NCBI GenBank assembly: GCA_029975165.1
Contig: JARKPR010000081.1
Span: forward strand, 62,001-126,000
DNA length: 64,000 nucleotides
DNA from: Selenomonadales bacterium
GTDB taxonomy: Bacteria; Bacillota; Negativicutes; Sporomusales; UBA7701
Reading direction: 5' to 3'
In this document: positions 7,535 to 15,191 of the stretch, piece by piece
Layout: every line of letters starts with the position of its first letter
Position numbering within the stretch: position 1 is the stretch's first letter
Translations under genes and position numbers: made by a program
Notes under the pieces: model-generated
Told to the model about the DNA's origin: nothing
Seen by the model: only the letters and a program-made list of their open reading frames with translations
Database searches by the model: none

Positions 7535-8365
7535 CTACGGTTCATTTGCGGCCGGCGAGGGGGCGGCGAATTCCGCGATGAGCTCGGGGAGGAGGACGAA
7601 GACCCGCGGTACGCGGAATACGTCGCCGTTTTTGATCGTCACCCTGATATGGAACAGACCGCGCTCCAGACCCGTCACGTCGCTCAACCTGAAGCTTTCC
7701 TCTTTGGTGTATAATTTCCACGATACTTTGTCGCCTGCTACCGACGCCTCCACCGGGTCGTAATGCGGCAGGATGAGAAGAACAGCGATTAAAATAAGCA
7801 ATGCAATGAGCCAATTTATGAAACCGAATGCATCGGATAATATTGGCGCCGATATCAAAAAAAGGAAACAAATGCTTAGTTGTGCAAACTTATAAATATC
7901 GTACATTCCTCTCGCCGAGTAGCTTATTTGCAGTTCCTGCCCCGTTTTTCCGGGTGTCACGGTTATCATGTCCCGGTCGCCGATCGTCCATTGATTGAGC
8001 CGGGTTTTGGCGAGCCTGACGAGATCGCTGCGCGGTATATGCATGTTTACCCGGCCGTCGATCAAGAAGATCACCGCCGGGAACCCCCAGCCTTCGGAGG
8101 CAATCCGTTCCACGCCCTCCAGCAGGATGGCCGGCCAGTTTTCCCTCTCCAGACCGGTTGCCGTTATCCTCCCTTTCTCAGCCCTGCGAAAATACCAATA
8201 CAGCGCGACGCTGATCAGCACAAAGACGCCGAACATTCCCAAGCGCAATTCGTTTTTCGACAGACCTGTTGCCGGTCCGATATATTCATAGTCTGCAAAT
8301 TCTGTTCCAAACGCCAAGACTAGGGCGAAAATAGTGACTATAGAGTCCCACGACTGCTTCGGCAA
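7535..8365 (-). CDS. Membrane protein, paralogue A of a pair (unknown family)
   Basis: About 276 residues with four hydrophobic segments in two pairs: one pair near the start, and one in the middle (ICFLFLISAPIL and LIALLILIAVLLIL). A soluble part with LNQWTIGD and KTGQELQISY lies between the pairs, and a beta-rich C-terminal tail ends FVLLPELIAEFA. It is a paralogue of the protein at 8675-9457, with which it shares the xTxLNxW, GQELQI.Y, GLF.(I/V)(R/K)VT and FVLLPELI.E segments. A TTG at 8365 with GGGAGGGGAG just upstream is preferred; a GTG at 8410 is the alternative. The tail resembles PH-like membrane-domain proteins, a weak impression only. A third, broken copy of the tail lies at 11057-11128. 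Confidence 0.75.
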   Translation of the reverse strand: MPKQSWDSIVTIFALVLAFGTEFADYEYIGPATGLSKNELRLGMFGVFVLISVALYWYFRRAEKGRITATGLERENWPAILLEGVERIASEGWGFPAVIFLIDGRVNMHIPRSDLVRLAKTRLNQWTIGDRDMITVTPGKTGQELQISYSARGMYDIYKFAQLSICFLFLISAPILSDAFGFINWLIALLILIAVLLILPHYDPVEASVAGDKVSWKLYTKEESFRLSDVTGLERGLFHIRVTIKNGDVFRVPRVFVLLPELIAEFAAPSPAANEP

Positions 8366-8449
8366 ACTCTCCCCTCCCAGCTTGGTGTTTGCCGAACATA
8401 TATTCGGCACGCTGGCGTTATTCCCCTTTTTTTCTCACAAATAAGATAA

Positions 8450-8469
8450 GAGGGGGCACTCGCCCCCTC
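8450..8469. terminator. Hairpin GAGGGGGC/GCCCCCTC
   Basis: Perfect 8-bp stem with a 4-base loop between the two paralogous membrane protein genes. Neither side has a long T run, so it may be a weak terminator or simply a structured spacer. Confidence 0.45.
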
Positions 8470-8574
8470 AAATAATAATGCTTCCGCTCAACCCGGGCCA
8501 GGCGGCGTATTGCCAGGAAACATAGGCTCGTTATAGTCGTCCTCTGTTTACAGGCCGCCGCCCGCAGCGCGTGG

Positions 8575-8692
8575 GTGGCCCGATGCCGGAGAACAGCCGC
8601 AAGTTTTGAGCGACGCGGACAAGGAAGAAGGGATTGCCAGCAAAAAGCTCCCGGAAGGCCGGGAGTTTTTGTGTTCATTTACGGTCCGCGAG
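8575..8692. repeat. Direct repeat, copy 1 (about 118 bp)
   Basis: Nearly identical to 10958-11074, with only a few substitutions and one missing T. It covers a non-coding stretch (CCGATGCCGGAGAACAGCCG and on), the CTCCCGG terminator, and the last codons of a membrane-protein gene. The two copies bracket the segment carrying paralogue B and array copy 1. Confidence 0.9.
8648..8665. terminator. CTCCCGG/CCGGGAG terminator within the direct repeat
   Basis: A 7-bp stem with loop AAGG and A/T runs on both sides, about 10 bases past the stop codon of the minus-strand gene at 8675-9457. Its twin in the other repeat copy sits near 11035. Confidence 0.85.
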
Positions 8693-9457
8693 GGAGCCGG
8701 CGAGTTCCTCGATGAGCTCGGGCAGGAGGACGAAGCCTTGGGGGAAGTACAGGACCTCGCCGCTTTTGGCGGTGACTTTTACCCGGAACAGGCCCTTTTC
8801 GACGGCGGCGATGTCGGCGAAGCGGAGGATGTACTCGCGCAGGTGTTCGTCTCTGAGGATGATGCGGTCGCCGACGACGGATAGCTGAACCTCGTGGAAA
8901 ACAAGGGGCAATCTGAAAAATAGCAGATAAGCAACCAGCGCGGATAACATTGCCTTGAAGCCCCAACCGTATAAATAACCAAGAATTAAGCCTGCAAATA
9001 AGAACCAATAAAAGTAATCTTCAAGCTCTGTGCAATTAATGCTGAATTTCCCCTGCGGTTCATATGTTATTTGCAGTTCCTGTCCCACTTCTCCCGCGGT
9101 CACGGTAATTTTCTGGTCTTCGATCATCCAGCGGTTCAAACTGGTTCTGGAAAGTTTGACCAAGTCCTTGTCCGCTAAAGAAAGGTCTTCCTGACCATCC
9201 GGCGTGACGACTGTCGCCGGCCTTTCCCTTCCGTCACGAACGACCCGGAGTATGGACCCGAAGGGGGTGACCGGCCCGTGGTCCTTCTCAATCCCGGCCG
9301 CAGTCACCTTGGCCTGGGGGACCTTCCGGAGCGCTCTTGCCAGTAACCAGATCGTCAAAGCGATTGCGGGTATAACTGTTGCCCAATCTTCTTCGATTAC
9401 GAATATGAACGACATGGCTATCAGAAAGAATAGCAACGGCAAATCCCTCAGCAGCAT
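8675..9457 (-). CDS. Membrane protein, paralogue B of a pair (unknown family)
   Basis: 260 residues: a hydrophobic hairpin in the first 40 residues, a soluble part containing LNRWMIED and GEVGQELQITYEPQGK, a second hydrophobic hairpin (FLFAGLILGYLYG and MLSALVAYLLFF), and a charged tail ending FVLLPELIEELAGSLADRK. It is clearly homologous along its length to 7535-8365. GGAGGTGG precedes the ATG. It lies downstream of modular array copy 1 on the same strand. If the array proteins are effectors, this membrane protein would be in the usual position for a partner or immunity protein. That link rests on position only. Confidence 0.78.
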   Translation of the reverse strand: MLLRDLPLLFFLIAMSFIFVIEEDWATVIPAIALTIWLLARALRKVPQAKVTAAGIEKDHGPVTPFGSILRVVRDGRERPATVVTPDGQEDLSLADKDLVKLSRTSLNRWMIEDQKITVTAGEVGQELQITYEPQGKFSINCTELEDYFYWFLFAGLILGYLYGWGFKAMLSALVAYLLFFRLPLVFHEVQLSVVGDRIILRDEHLREYILRFADIAAVEKGLFRVKVTAKSGEVLYFPQGFVLLPELIEELAGSLADRK

Positions 9458-9551
9458 TTTGCCACCTCCAGAAACGGGATTCTTTAGTCGAACGTTTATT
9501 CGATATAACGCAGCAAATTTCCTCTTATATCCACAAAATCAACAAAAAAAG

Positions 9552-9570
9552 AGGGGAGCAGCGCTCCCCT
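9552..9570 (-). terminator. Strong terminator after array copy 1
   Basis: AGGGGAGC/GCTCCCCT stem with a 3-base loop, followed on the minus strand by seven T. It lies 30 bases after the stop codon of the array gene at 9601. Confidence 0.88.
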
Positions 9571-9600
9571 CCAGTGTAGCACCGAAAAAATTGTTTGCCT

Positions 9601-10612
9601 CTATTTATTAACCTCTTTATTAACCGCCTCGACCCCTGCTTCAACTCCCGAAGTTATTGCAATCTTAATCAGCGTTTTGCCAGCCTCGGATAGTTTATAA
9701 TGTTTTGCCAGTATTTCCGCCACATGTTCTGCAGTGTAGTCCCCCGTCAGTTTTATGCCCAAGGGGAGAAGTGAATCTTTGACGGCTTGTTCGAAGGTAT
9801 ATTTGGGGTTATCGTAATTTGTACTCATACGTTTCCAGATTTCACCCACAGTGGAAGCAGCGGCTTTCACGCCGGGATGAAGAATAAGCGCAGGTCCCCA
9901 TTCCGCTACGAAGGGGACCGTCTTTTTGTATATAAAATCGTTTATGCCTTTGGCCCCCCCTCGGTCTACTTCCTCCTTCGACATACCAGGAAATACAGGA
10001 AATATCTGATACCAATCAAATCCGGAAGCCCAAAGGCGCCCTCTATTCCGTCAGCCGCTCCGGCAAACGTCTGCACCCCAGTTGTCGCGTCGGCTATTCC
10101 CGGCCGATAATTAAGTGCATTTTTCACCGACCCGTAGCCTGGGAATATCGTCCCGTCCCGCTTCGGACGGTATTCCAACGTGCGCGGCTTGTTGGCCGGA
10201 CTGCCTTCCGGGCCCCAGTCGAGCTTCCAGACATTTTTAAACGGGTCGAATGGCTCGACCGGCGGCCATTTTTTCAAAGGCCGCAGATTTTTCCTCGGGT
10301 CATTGATGTCCTCCTCATCGTCATCGTCGCCGTTGTCCCAGCCGTTGAGGTAGTGCTTTTCCTCCTCCGGTATGAGGCTGGCGTCGTAGGGGCGGCCCAT
10401 CTGGCGGTAGATGCGGGCCACCATGGCGGGGGCGGCGGGTTTGTAGCGCGGATTAAGCGGCCTTTCGCCGGTTGTGCCTCATGCCAGGAGTTCTTTCCGT
10501 CCATTCTGTCAAGTTCCCATTCGATGTCGTCGTCGTCCATCCCGGCCAGGCTCGGTTCGTAGCCCAGCGCCTTCATCCTCCTTAAGTATTCTTCTTCTCT
10601 GCTGTTGCCCAT
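9601..10612 (-). pseudogene. Modular array gene, copy 1 (frameshifted)
   Basis: Starts at the ATG at 10612 (MGNSREEEYLRRMKALG) behind GGAGGTG and matches array copy 3 (EYRRRMKARGYEPTMDGMDD). The frame shifts by one base between about 10440 and 10500: the conserved YKPAAPAMVARIYRQMGRPYD, KHYLNGWDNGDDDDEED and DPFKNVWKLDWGPEGSP segments are read in another frame (10424 to 9966). The last part (9984-9601, 127 residues, MSKEEVDRGGAKGIND to VNKEVNK) is in a third frame. It is either a second shift or a coupled separate gene, but no ribosome site is seen before it. The C-terminal domain differs from the other copies and is not recognised. Function unknown. Confidence 0.7.
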
Positions 10613-10716
10613 GAATACACCTCCGATTATTCCGCCGGTTTGCCGGTACAAATTAAGAAGACCGCCGATGGCGGTTCTTCTTCACGCTATAAGCATAGCA
10701 TACTTTTTTGCCGGTT

Positions 10717-10745
10717 AGTCCACCAGGAGTCCACTGAGAGTCCAC
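10717..10745. promoter_or_regulatory. Triple AGTCCAC iteron upstream of array copy 1
   Basis: AGTCCAC begins at 10717, 10728 and 10739, a strict 11-base spacing (one helical turn). The block lies about 105-135 bases before the copy 1 start codon, with an AT-rich stretch and a hairpin (around 10660-10684) between. The same arrangement is kept upstream of array copy 3. It looks like a same-face operator for a DNA-binding regulator. The regulator is not identified. Confidence 0.65.
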
Positions 10746-10845
10746 TGGTGAAATTTTTTTGAGGTTTTTTATGAAGGAGATTTAGAATGCTAGAGAAACA
10801 GCACAAATTTTGCGGCGTCTCCGGCGCTCGGATTAACCCACATTT

Positions 10846-10884
10846 AGCGAGGACGGCGGCCGCTGCTTGGCGAGGGCTCCGTGC
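10846..10884. repeat. Dispersed repeat related to the 970-1187 palindrome
   Basis: Reads TTAGCGAGGACGGCGGCCGC and on, matching about 998-1036 with few changes. The whole stretch 10613-11056 has no gene. It holds the array upstream region, this repeat and the second copy of the direct repeat. Confidence 0.75.
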
Positions 10885-10957
10885 TGCGGAAACCGGTCGC
10901 ATTCCGCGTGTTCGTAAGCATTTTCTGCGACACGCAGGAGACTGAATCATACCGCTT

Positions 10958-11074
10958 GTGGCCCGATGCCGGAGAACAGCCGCAAGTTTTGAGCGACGCG
11001 GATAAGGAAGAAGGTATTGCCAGCAAAAAGCTCCCGGAAGGCCGGGAGTTTTGTGTTCATTTGCGGTCCGCGAG
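10958..11074. repeat. Direct repeat, copy 2 (about 117 bp)
   Basis: Second copy of 8575-8692, including the same CTCCCGG/CCGGGAG terminator. Its right end runs into a remnant of the membrane-protein family. Confidence 0.9.
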
Positions 11075-11128
11075 GGGGTCGGCGAATTCCGCGATGAGAT
11101 CGGGGAGGAGGACGAAGAACCGCGGTAC
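11057..11128 (-). pseudogene. Remnant: C-terminal 23 codons of a third membrane-protein paralogue
   Basis: Minus-strand codons read VPRFFVLLPDLIAEFADPLADRK followed by a stop, the same tail as 7535-8365 and 8675-9457. Nothing upstream continues the gene. The rest has been lost, and an array remnant begins within about 60 bases. Confidence 0.8.
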
Positions 11129-11185
11129 GGTTTGGCTATTTAGATTTCTTATGGTACGTGCCTCTTAAATATGGCCCTTTCCCGT

Positions 11186-11390
11186 TCAAAAAGCGCCATA
11201 CCGCGAATTCCACCGTTTCTGGCTGTATAATCGGAACCAAAAACTCTTACCGGTGGCGAAGGTTATCCACGCGCTACCGTGTTCAAAATCGGTATCTACG
11301 GCCGCCTCCCGCTCCTCCGGCGTCGTAGCGGAGAGCACATACGGGGCCGTCCTGCCGGTAGCTCATAGCTTTGGGGACGGCGGGAGAGAG
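11186..11390 (-). pseudogene. Remnant of a further modular array gene
   Basis: The minus strand carries a fragment reading PYVLSATTPEEREAAVDT, matching DPDVLAAAKPEEREATIHR of array copy 3. Just before it, in another frame, is SYRQD, matching SSYRQDA. After the match the sequence diverges into about 35 codons (DFEHGSAWITF and on) before a stop at 11186-11188. It is therefore the junction of a shared part with a different, unknown C-terminal end, broken by a frameshift. Confidence 0.65.
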
Positions 11391-11407
11391 GGGATACATG
11401 CAAATTG

Positions 11408-11433
11408 AAACTCCCAGAGGAATCCGGGAGTTT
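11408..11433 (-). terminator. Imperfect ACTCCC...GGGAGT hairpin
   Basis: A short stem of the same family as the other array terminators, about 25 bases after the stop codon of the secreted protein gene at 11458. Confidence 0.55.
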
Positions 11434-11457
11434 CATAAGCACTCTTCTTCCACCGGC

Positions 11458-12510
11458 CTACTCGTATAAGTCCTTGGCAAAGATATGGCGGCTTATAAGA
11501 AATGGGCCGTCCCTTTCGATCACCGAGACTATCGCCCACGGCCGCACCCCGTACAGGATAGTCCAGTAAATATCCTTTACGTCTCCCAGTTGTTTGCCGC
11601 CGTAAGAGTGCAGGTCTATCTTCTTTTTGAGCGTGCCCGAGTACAGCGCATAATTCTGGTTATCCTTTACCAGGATCGCTCCGCCATATCCGCCGCTGAT
11701 ATAGCCCGACCAGCCGGCAACAATTTTAACGAACTCACCGGCGATATTATACGGGGCCAGGTCCCAATACAGGCGGATTTCTCCTGAAGTCAGGTCCAGG
11801 TAATGCATCGCCCGGTTATCGCGGCTCATCAAAAACACGCCCAGCCGCGAAGCGCTCTCTACAATGGGGTGGCCGGTGTTCACCCCGATGGCCTTCAGGC
11901 CCTGCAGGTCGTATTCCCGTTCGTTGCGCATCGTTTTCACGTCGACGACATACACCCGGAATTCGTCGCTCACGATCAGCTTGGGTTGCCCGTAGACCGT
12001 GTACACGCCGAGATATGCCACATCCTTCAGCGCCAGTCCCGAAGCATTGTAGGCCGCCACCAGCAAATCGCCGTCTGAAGTGTCCGCCAGCGTCATTACG
12101 ATGTTCTTCTCTTTGTCGAAGATCACTCTGTATCCCTCGAACCAGTACATATCGATATCGGTGCTCAACATTGCGGGCAGCTCGAAACAGATATCGCGTC
12201 TCCAATGATCCTTCCCGTAAACCGTTTTGTTTTCGTTGACCGTGGTCATTACCTCATTCCTGTATTGGCCGTAATAACCATCGTAGAACATGAAATAGTA
12301 CGAGAACGCAATAATATTATTGTTGACAGGCGGCTTGATCGGCTCATGCGACCGCGTCACCTTCAACCTTGTGCCGGTTATATCCGCTATCGGCCGCAGG
12401 ACGCCACCGGCGCAGGCACCGCCTTCGCTCTCCGTCCCTGCCGCCAGGGCCGTGCCGGCCACTGCCAGCACGAACAAAACCGCCAGCCACACTATCGCCT
12501 TTTTCGCCAC
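11458..12510 (-). CDS. Secreted protein of unknown function, possibly beta-propeller-like
   Basis: 350 residues with a clean signal peptide (AIVWLAVLFVLAVAGTALAA). The mature part contains regularly spaced short beta-type blocks with aromatic and Asp residues (VYVVDVKTM, AMHYLDLTSGEIRLYWDL, AILVKDNQNYALYSGTLKKK), as in propeller or repeat proteins, but no named family is recognised. GTG start behind GGAGGCGGG. It lies immediately downstream of modular array copy 2 and ends in an array-type terminator, like the membrane and lipoprotein genes that follow the other copies. A partner role is possible but unproven. Confidence 0.75.
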   Translation of the reverse strand: MAKKAIVWLAVLFVLAVAGTALAAGTESEGGACAGGVLRPIADITGTRLKVTRSHEPIKPPVNNNIIAFSYYFMFYDGYYGQYRNEVMTTVNENKTVYGKDHWRRDICFELPAMLSTDIDMYWFEGYRVIFDKEKNIVMTLADTSDGDLLVAAYNASGLALKDVAYLGVYTVYGQPKLIVSDEFRVYVVDVKTMRNEREYDLQGLKAIGVNTGHPIVESASRLGVFLMSRDNRAMHYLDLTSGEIRLYWDLAPYNIAGEFVKIVAGWSGYISGGYGGAILVKDNQNYALYSGTLKKKIDLHSYGGKQLGDVKDIYWTILYGVRPWAIVSVIERDGPFLISRHIFAKDLYE

Positions 12511-12596
12511 CGCGCCCGCCTCCGCTTAATGTCATCTTTCAACTATATTTTACCATAGCGGAATTAATTTTGATTTTCGGCAGGAAAAAATAAAAT

Positions 12597-12626
12597 CGGT
12601 AGGCGATTTGCCTGCATCGCCTACCG
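12597..12626 (-). terminator. Strong terminator after array copy 2
   Basis: A 10-bp perfect stem CGGTAGGCGA/TCGCCTACCG, followed on the minus strand by TTTTATTTTTT. It lies directly beyond the stop codon at 12634. Confidence 0.92.
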
Positions 12627-12633
12627 AGCCTTC

Positions 12634-14011
12634 CTACTTGAAGGAGCGGAAAATATCGTGCCACGTCATGAGCGGCTGGGAGCCCTGGGGCGGGAAGTCC
12701 ACCCACGGCGTGTAACGCAGCTTTGCAAACATGGCGGCGTTGACGGGTGTTATCTTTATTCCCTCGTCGAGATAGCGCGCGTACTGGGGATTCTTGGCCT
12801 CCCACGCGGAAGTGCCATCTTTACCGAACACTGAAGTACGTTCTTTCCTATTACTGTCTTGGTTGTAAGTATCTTCAGGGATCTTACCGTTATACGATCT
12901 TCCTGCATTAAACGCATTGTAATAAGCCTTTGCAGCATCCGCCAATCCCCCATCTGCGAAAGACCCCGGCTCGCCGCCGCGGCCGACACCCATAGCCCAT
13001 GAATATTCGCCGTTTTTGCACCAATTCTGCTCTTGGCCAACGTGGTCAGCAAAACTTTCGGATTAATCCCCCATTGCTGCGAGAGATTGTAAATGGCAGT
13101 ATCAAACCCTCTTTCAACCAGTCCCGGATTTTCCCTCTGGCATATCGCGGTGATCTGTTCCTGGGTCAGTGCTTTGCTATCCTGGAATTCCTCATCCGAA
13201 ATTGTCCAATTCCTGGTGACTTGTTTGCCGTCTTTGTCGGTATAGGTGAATGGCAAAGGTTTTGGAATGGACGGGTCGGTCTTCTGGAATCGGGTGTCGG
13301 GTGGATTTGGTCCTTGCAGACTAGTATTGATTTTGGGATCGGGAAGGTAGCTTTTCCCACCCGTATTGCTGCTCATCGGCTGAACCCCGGTCGCAGAGTT
13401 GGTCCCGCCCGGACCATTACCGAGTACATTTTTCACCGTCCCGTAGCCAGGGAAACTAGCCCCGCCCTGCTCCGGCCGAGGCTCAAGAACCCGCGCCGTC
13501 AGCCTGTCGACTGCTCTCAATAAAGCATTTTCTGCGGCGTACGGCCTAAGCACACCGTCGCGCCCGAATACCATATCCCCGGGCTTCGCGTTTTCCAATC
13601 CAGGTTTGAATAACCCTAATGGTTTTACCGCCGGGAAACCGGACGATCTTGCCATCGCATTGACCACACTATTGTCATGCGAAAAACCGCCGCCTCCGGC
13701 GTACCTACCCACCAGGGACTCCGGCGTCTGCGGCCGGTCGGCCGGGCTGCCCTCCGGGCCCCAGTCCAACTTCCACACGTTCTTCCACGGGTCGAACGGC
13801 TTGACCGGCGACTGTTCCTCCGGCCGTTGCGGCGAAGGCCGCGACGGCGGATTCATTCCCTCGTCCCCCGTGTCCCCGTCATCGCCGTTGTCCCAGCCGT
13901 TAAGTAGTGCTTCTCCTCCTCCCGTATGTATTTGGGATCGTACGGCTGGCCGAACATGCGCAGGATACGCGCCTGCAGGCCGGGGTCCACCGGTTTGATT
14001 GTCAGCCAATA
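12634..14011 (-). pseudogene. Modular array gene, copy 2: 5'-truncated, frameshifted, glucosaminidase-like end
   Basis: The shared module starts abruptly at KPVDPGLQARILRMFGQPYD (about 14005). The first segment (EYRRRMK...) and any ribosome site are missing. One base is lost near 13902, inside the KHYL|NGWDNG motif, compared with copy 1. The main frame then carries FDPWKNVWKLDWGPEGSP and a long proline/glycine linker. It ends in a wall-hydrolase-like domain (NLSQQWGINPKVLLTTLAK). A second one-base loss near 13036 falls just at the expected KEQNW motif, which holds the likely catalytic Glu. The rest (EYSWAMGVGRGGEPGSFADG to the stop) is in another frame. The gene appears dead. The hydrolase assignment rests on motif resemblance to glucosaminidase/transglycosylase domains. 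Confidence 0.7.
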
Positions 14012-14371
14012 CAGGAGGACCGTTGATAAGGCCCCATCTGCGTTGTCAGGGCTGCGCGTGCTGGCTAGCGTACGTACCGAGTACGCGTCGCTGCGTATGC
14101 TCGCCCTGCCTAGCATATGGGATCTTCTGAACGGTCCGTATATTTCTGCGCGCTTCCCCCCGAGCGCTATGCCGTCCATGGCGCGCTCGGGACTAAGCCC
14201 ATCCAAGGCCGTTGTCGGAGCCGCCTAGCATCTGGGGGCTTCCCCGCACCTCTGGGCGCGGATAGCTCAACTAAGGCTCGGGGGCCGCCCCAGCCAAGTT
14301 TTGCTTATGAACGCCCCCGGATGTACATGTTTTAGGAACAGTGGGGGAGAGAGGACCCCTATAAAACACAC
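14012..14371. other. Gene-free rearranged stretch upstream of array copy 2
   Basis: About 360 bases with no supportable gene. It contains GCCTAGCAT-type short repeats (14110-14118 and 14222-14230), also seen at 51464-51472, and a sequence around 14040-14100 rich in CGTACG and TACGC motifs. It replaces the missing start of array copy 2, so it probably marks a recombination scar. Confidence 0.5.
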
Positions 14372-14400
14372 AAAGCCCCCGGAGAAAATCCGGGAGCTTT
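14372..14400 (-). terminator. AAAGC..CCCGG hairpin
   Basis: Imperfect stem (AAAGCCCCCGG/CCGGGAGCTTT) of the array terminator family, about 55 bases past the stop codon of the lipoprotein gene at 14455. Confidence 0.7.
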
Positions 14401-14454
14401 CTCGATGTTAGAGTCGCCTACGCTATTAGCTCAAAACGTGGTAGTTTATTTGCC

Positions 14455-15150
14455 TCAGCCGTCTTTTGTCTCTGCTTTATCATCCGCGATATCGGTGATT
14501 ACCACCGTTATTCTTTGTACGAAATTCTCTCCTTTATCTTTCTTCCCCAAAACCTGCATTTGCCTCATGGTGAACACTTTTCGCAGTTCTTTTGTTTCCC
14601 TGCTATTGTCAGCATATGTATACTCCATCGTATATTTGATGTGGACTTTTAACTCGTATAGATGGTGGTCTGCGTCCTTCTCCAGGATGCGGCCCTTGTT
14701 AGTATACTCGGCCAGGTCATAGTTCAAGAGACGTAGTTTTGTTCCCTTGGCGAAACAATCTTCGATATATTTCTGCTGCGTTTCATAGATGGGGTGTTCA
14801 GCGGAAAGGCATGCTGACACCCACTGGAATCCGTTCGGCTTTTCAACCGCTTCCCCCAAAGCCCGCAGATAAAATCTCGGCATGTCATCAACATAATAAT
14901 TATAGGTTTTCACATCATTTATCGTTTTTTCAACATCGCCATATTTTTTTAGTGGGCATAACATGGAAGCCGACCGCGGAGTTTCGGTTCTTTCGTTTTT
15001 AGCCTCGTCGGAAACAACTTTCGCAGCTTGTCCGCCCTGAACCTTCTTCTCTGCCGGCGCGGAGCCTGCCGTCTCCTGATTCGGCCTGCAGCCTAAAAGC
15101 GCCACTACCAAGGCACACAAAACCAGGTAAAAAGTAAACTTAGTCACCAC
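14455..15150 (-). CDS. Lipoprotein of unknown function
   Basis: 231 residues with a lipoprotein signal: a hydrophobic run ending ALVVALLGC, lipid-anchor cysteine at about residue 21. Next comes a low-complexity linker rich in A, K, E and Q, then a folded domain with several Tyr/Asp-rich strands (YNYYVDDMPRFYL) and a charged C-terminus. The GTG start has a weak GGGTGG site. It is located directly downstream of modular array copy 3. If copy 3 encodes a peptidoglycan-cleaving effector, an envelope lipoprotein here would fit an immunity protein or an inhibitor. This is inferred from position and location only; no inhibitor family is recognised. Confidence 0.78.
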   Translation of the reverse strand: MVTKFTFYLVLCALVVALLGCRPNQETAGSAPAEKKVQGGQAAKVVSDEAKNERTETPRSASMLCPLKKYGDVEKTINDVKTYNYYVDDMPRFYLRALGEAVEKPNGFQWVSACLSAEHPIYETQQKYIEDCFAKGTKLRLLNYDLAEYTNKGRILEKDADHHLYELKVHIKYTMEYTYADNSRETKELRKVFTMRQMQVLGKKDKGENFVQRITVVITDIADDKAETKDG

Positions 15151-15191
15151 TCATTCCACCCATCGACAATAATTTATCCTATAAACTAAAT

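Noticed and set aside
10717..10745. Short regular repeats as a CRISPR array
   Set aside because: Seven-base units at 11-base spacing are far too short for repeat-spacer units, and no cas genes are present. No CRISPR array was seen anywhere in the window.
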